A stretch of DNA of 64,000 nucleotides, taken from positions 34,843 to 98,842 of the forward strand of contig NZ_WOEZ01000192.1 of assembly GCF_013177735.1 (NCBI RefSeq). Direction: 5' to 3'. The notes below the pieces were generated by a model. The model was not told the origin of the DNA. It saw only the letters and a list, made by a program, of their open reading frames with translations, and searched no databases. This document shows positions 62,541 through 64,000 of this stretch, piece after piece. Positions within the stretch are counted from its first letter, which is position 1; the number at the start of each line of letters is the position of its first letter. The position numbers and the translations under genes were made by a program. The stretch comes from Paraburkholderia elongata (GTDB lineage: Bacteria > Pseudomonadota > Gammaproteobacteria > Burkholderiales > Burkholderiaceae).

Positions 62541-63176
62541 TCATGCCGTCTCTTCGAGACCGAATGGCGCGAGAGAACCGCGCCCTGCCCGCACCAGCAC
62601 CGGCTCGGCGCCGGTCAAATCGATCACGGTGGACGGTTCGCACACGCACGGGCCACTGTCGATCACCAGATCCAGCTGCTTCTCGAGGCGCTCGCGGATT
62701 TCTTCCGGATCGTTCAGCGGCTGGGTTTCGCCCGGCATGATCAGCGTGGAGCCGAGCAGCGGCTGGCCGAGTTCTTCGAGAATCGCCAGCGTGATGGCGT
62801 GCTCCGGCACCCGCAGGCCGATGGTCTTGCGCGACGGGTGCGACAGGCGCCGTGGCACCTCCTTGGTCGCCTGCAATACAAAAACGTAAGGGCCCGGCGT
62901 GACCGACTTGATCAGACGGTACTGCCGGTTATCGACCATCGCGAAGTTCGCCAGCTCCGACAGATCGCGCACCAGCAGCGACAGCAGTGCCTTCTCGTCG
63001 AGCCCGCGAATTCGCCGCAAGCGCTCGACCGCGTCCTTGTCGTCGAGATGACAGGCGAGCGCGTAGCTGGAATCCGTCGGCAACGCGACGACGCCGCCAT
63101 CTTTGATGATCTGCACAGCCTGTTTGACGAGGCGCGGCTGCGGGTTATCCGGATGAAGCCGAAAGTATTGGGACAT
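62541..63176 (-). CDS. YrdC/Sua5-domain protein, YciO branch
   Basis: 211 residues. The L-P-T-D-S-S-Y-A-L-A-C-H motif (K/L-P-T-D-T/S-x-Y-G-like) and K-x-R-x2-R-like R-L-R-R-I-R-G-L-D-E-K are family features. The start S-Q-Y-F-R-L-H-P-D-N-P-Q matches YciO. YrdC and Sua5 make threonylcarbamoyl-AMP for the t6A modification of tRNA; the YciO branch has the fold but an uncertain role. Follows the PHP gene by 131 bases. Confidence 0.9.
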   Translation of the reverse strand: MSQYFRLHPDNPQPRLVKQAVQIIKDGGVVALPTDSSYALACHLDDKDAVERLRRIRGLDEKALLSLLVRDLSELANFAMVDNRQYRLIKSVTPGPYVFVLQATKEVPRRLSHPSRKTIGLRVPEHAITLAILEELGQPLLGSTLIMPGETQPLNDPEEIRERLEKQLDLVIDSGPCVCEPSTVIDLTGAEPVLVRAGRGSLAPFGLEETA

Positions 63177-63307
63177 TTTGACTAACGGTGGCTACGGGTG
63201 ATGGTGCACGAAAACCCAGATGGAAAGTCGGGCGGAAGATCGCGCGAACGCTAGCCTCTCGGACAAGGACGTTCGCGCATATCGTGCCGCCGTGGCACGG
63301 CGCGCGA

Positions 63308-64000
63308 TCACAACCAGCGTTCCCAGACGGGCTTGAGATCGGAAGGTAGCGGCGGCAGCGTGCCGAGATCGACGCGGCCCTCGCCGGGTGCATGGAAGTC
63401 GGAACCACGCGAGGCTTCGAAGCCGAAGCGGCGCGCGACGTCCGCGTATTCGCGATACTGATCCGGCGTGTGGCTACCCGTCACCACTTCGATCGCCTTG
63501 CCGCCGAGGTCGATAAATTCAGCGAAAAACGCATCGAATTCGACCGGCGAGTACGCATAGCGACCCGGGTGCGCGATGATCGCCTCGCCGCCCGCAGCCT
63601 GAATCCAGCCGACTGCGTCCGCCAGTTTCGCCCAGCGATGCGACACGTAGCCGGGCTTGCCGTCGCCGAGATAGCGGTTGAAGACGTCCTGCGTCGAGCT
63701 GGCGTAGCCGTTTTCGACCATGAAGCGCGCGAAGTGCGTGCGCGAAATCATGTCCGGGTTCGAGACGTATTTGAGCGCGCCTTGATAGGCGTCGGGAATA
63801 CCGAGCGTGGCCAACTGTTCGCCAATTGCCTCGGCGCGCGCTGCGCGGCCGTTGCGGGTGCGCGCAAGGCCGTCGATCAGCGTCGCGCTCGTTGGATCAA
63901 TGCCGAGCCCGACGATGTGCACCGTGCGCGAAGCCCATGTCACCGAGATCTCCACGCCGCTGAGGCGCTCGGCATGGGCTACCTGAGCGGCGTGGAGATC
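63308..64000 (-). CDS. PHP-domain phosphoesterase (YciV/RNase AM-like), 5' end missing and disrupted
   Basis: Reliable coding runs from the stop at 63308 up to about 63961, giving S-G-V-E-I-S-V-T-W, I-V-G-L-G-I-D-P, S-R-T-H-F-A-R, I-I-A-H-P-G-R-Y and R-G-S-D-F-H-A, all PHP-domain metal-site motifs of the 3',5'-nucleoside bisphosphate phosphatase group. The frame remains open to the window edge, but residues encoded by 63962-64000 do not fit the family. The expected upstream residues A-E-A-L-G-M-G-Y-L appear instead on the plus strand in this same stretch (see findings). The N-terminal third, with the first His cluster, lies outside. Confidence 0.85.
   Translation of the reverse strand, partial: DLHAAQVAHAERLSGVEISVTWASRTVHIVGLGIDPTSATLIDGLARTRNGRAARAEAIGEQLATLGIPDAYQGALKYVSNPDMISRTHFARFMVENGYASSTQDVFNRYLGDGKPGYVSHRWAKLADAVGWIQAAGGEAIIAHPGRYAYSPVEFDAFFAEFIDLGGKAIEVVTGSHTPDQYREYADVARRFGFEASRGSDFHAPGEGRVDLGTLPPLPSDLKPVWERWL
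63947..64000. repeat. Inverted duplication at the right end of the window
   Basis: GATCTCCACGCCGCT (63947-63961) and its exact reverse complement (63986-64000) flank a 24-base centre. The right half in plus orientation, from 63959, reads A-E-A-L-G-M-G-Y-L-S-G-V-E-I, which is the PHP protein's expected continuation, so the sequence folds back on itself. Confidence 0.85.

Overview
The window is chromosomal DNA from a betaproteobacterium of the Burkholderiaceae, most like Paraburkholderia or Burkholderia. This rests on high GC content with strong G/C third-position bias, a beta-type porin, and gene orders typical of the group: ndk-rlmN-rodZ-ispG-hisS-yfgM-bamB-der-hfq-hflX-hflK-hflC-DUF2065-hisZ-purA, dapA-bamC, and accA-tilS-lysC. 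Apart from one carbohydrate-utilisation cluster near the left end, almost everything is core housekeeping. I saw no integrase, transposase, prophage, plasmid, CRISPR or rRNA genes.

Layout. 1-2.3 kb: the 5' part of a YejA-type peptide-binding protein and a small secreted Pro/Tyr-rich protein, both on minus. 2.3-3.2 kb: gene-free, with a DeoR/GlpR-like operator. 3.2-8.2 kb: an MFS transporter, a family 31 glycoside hydrolase and a porin on plus, together looking like uptake and cleavage of an alpha-glycoside. 8.2-15.3 kb, minus: tRNA-Ser(GCU), lysC, tilS, accA, an AlkA-type glycosylase and cysS. 15.6-18.5 kb, plus: a TPR protein, a periplasmic and a cytoplasmic cyclophilin, and lpxH. 18.4-20.4 kb, minus: cysE and trmJ. 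20.7-27.3 kb, plus: suhB, lplT, mutS and a degenerate phosphoesterase-like exported protein. 27.3-33.4 kb: a SlyD-like FKBP, a RoxA-type ribosomal oxygenase, an Ala-rich lipoprotein, a DinG/YoaA helicase, a YdcH-like protein and a repeat-rich exported coiled-coil protein. 33.7-38.1 kb: tex (plus) and kup (minus), separated by a perfect bidirectional terminator.

38.2-55.8 kb is one long minus-strand block: purine salvage and synthesis (phosphoribosyltransferase, purA), hisZ, the HflK/HflC membrane protease regulators, HflX, Hfq, ribosome assembly (Der), outer-membrane assembly (BamB, YfgM), hisS, ispG, rodZ, rlmN and ndk. 56.1-64 kb: a BAX-inhibitor-like membrane protein on plus, then a minus block with an MBL hydrolase, bamC, dapA, a methyltransferase, trpS, a site-2 protease homologue, a YciO-type protein and a truncated PHP-domain phosphoesterase.

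Points most worth a second look: (1) the last 54 bases form an inverted duplication that breaks the PHP gene, most simply a fold-back assembly artefact or a real palindromic junction; (2) a strong intrinsic terminator lies between rodZ and ispG inside an apparently single operon; (3) a GlpR/DeoR-like triple half-site lies upstream of the sugar cluster; (4) TrpRS carries a four-cysteine motif like the iron-sulfur TrpRS; (5) the gene overlapping mutS looks like an exported phosphoesterase that has lost metal ligands; (6) an AT-rich perfect inverted repeat lies just upstream of a consensus -35 box before accA. I did not find a convincing wholly new multi-gene system.
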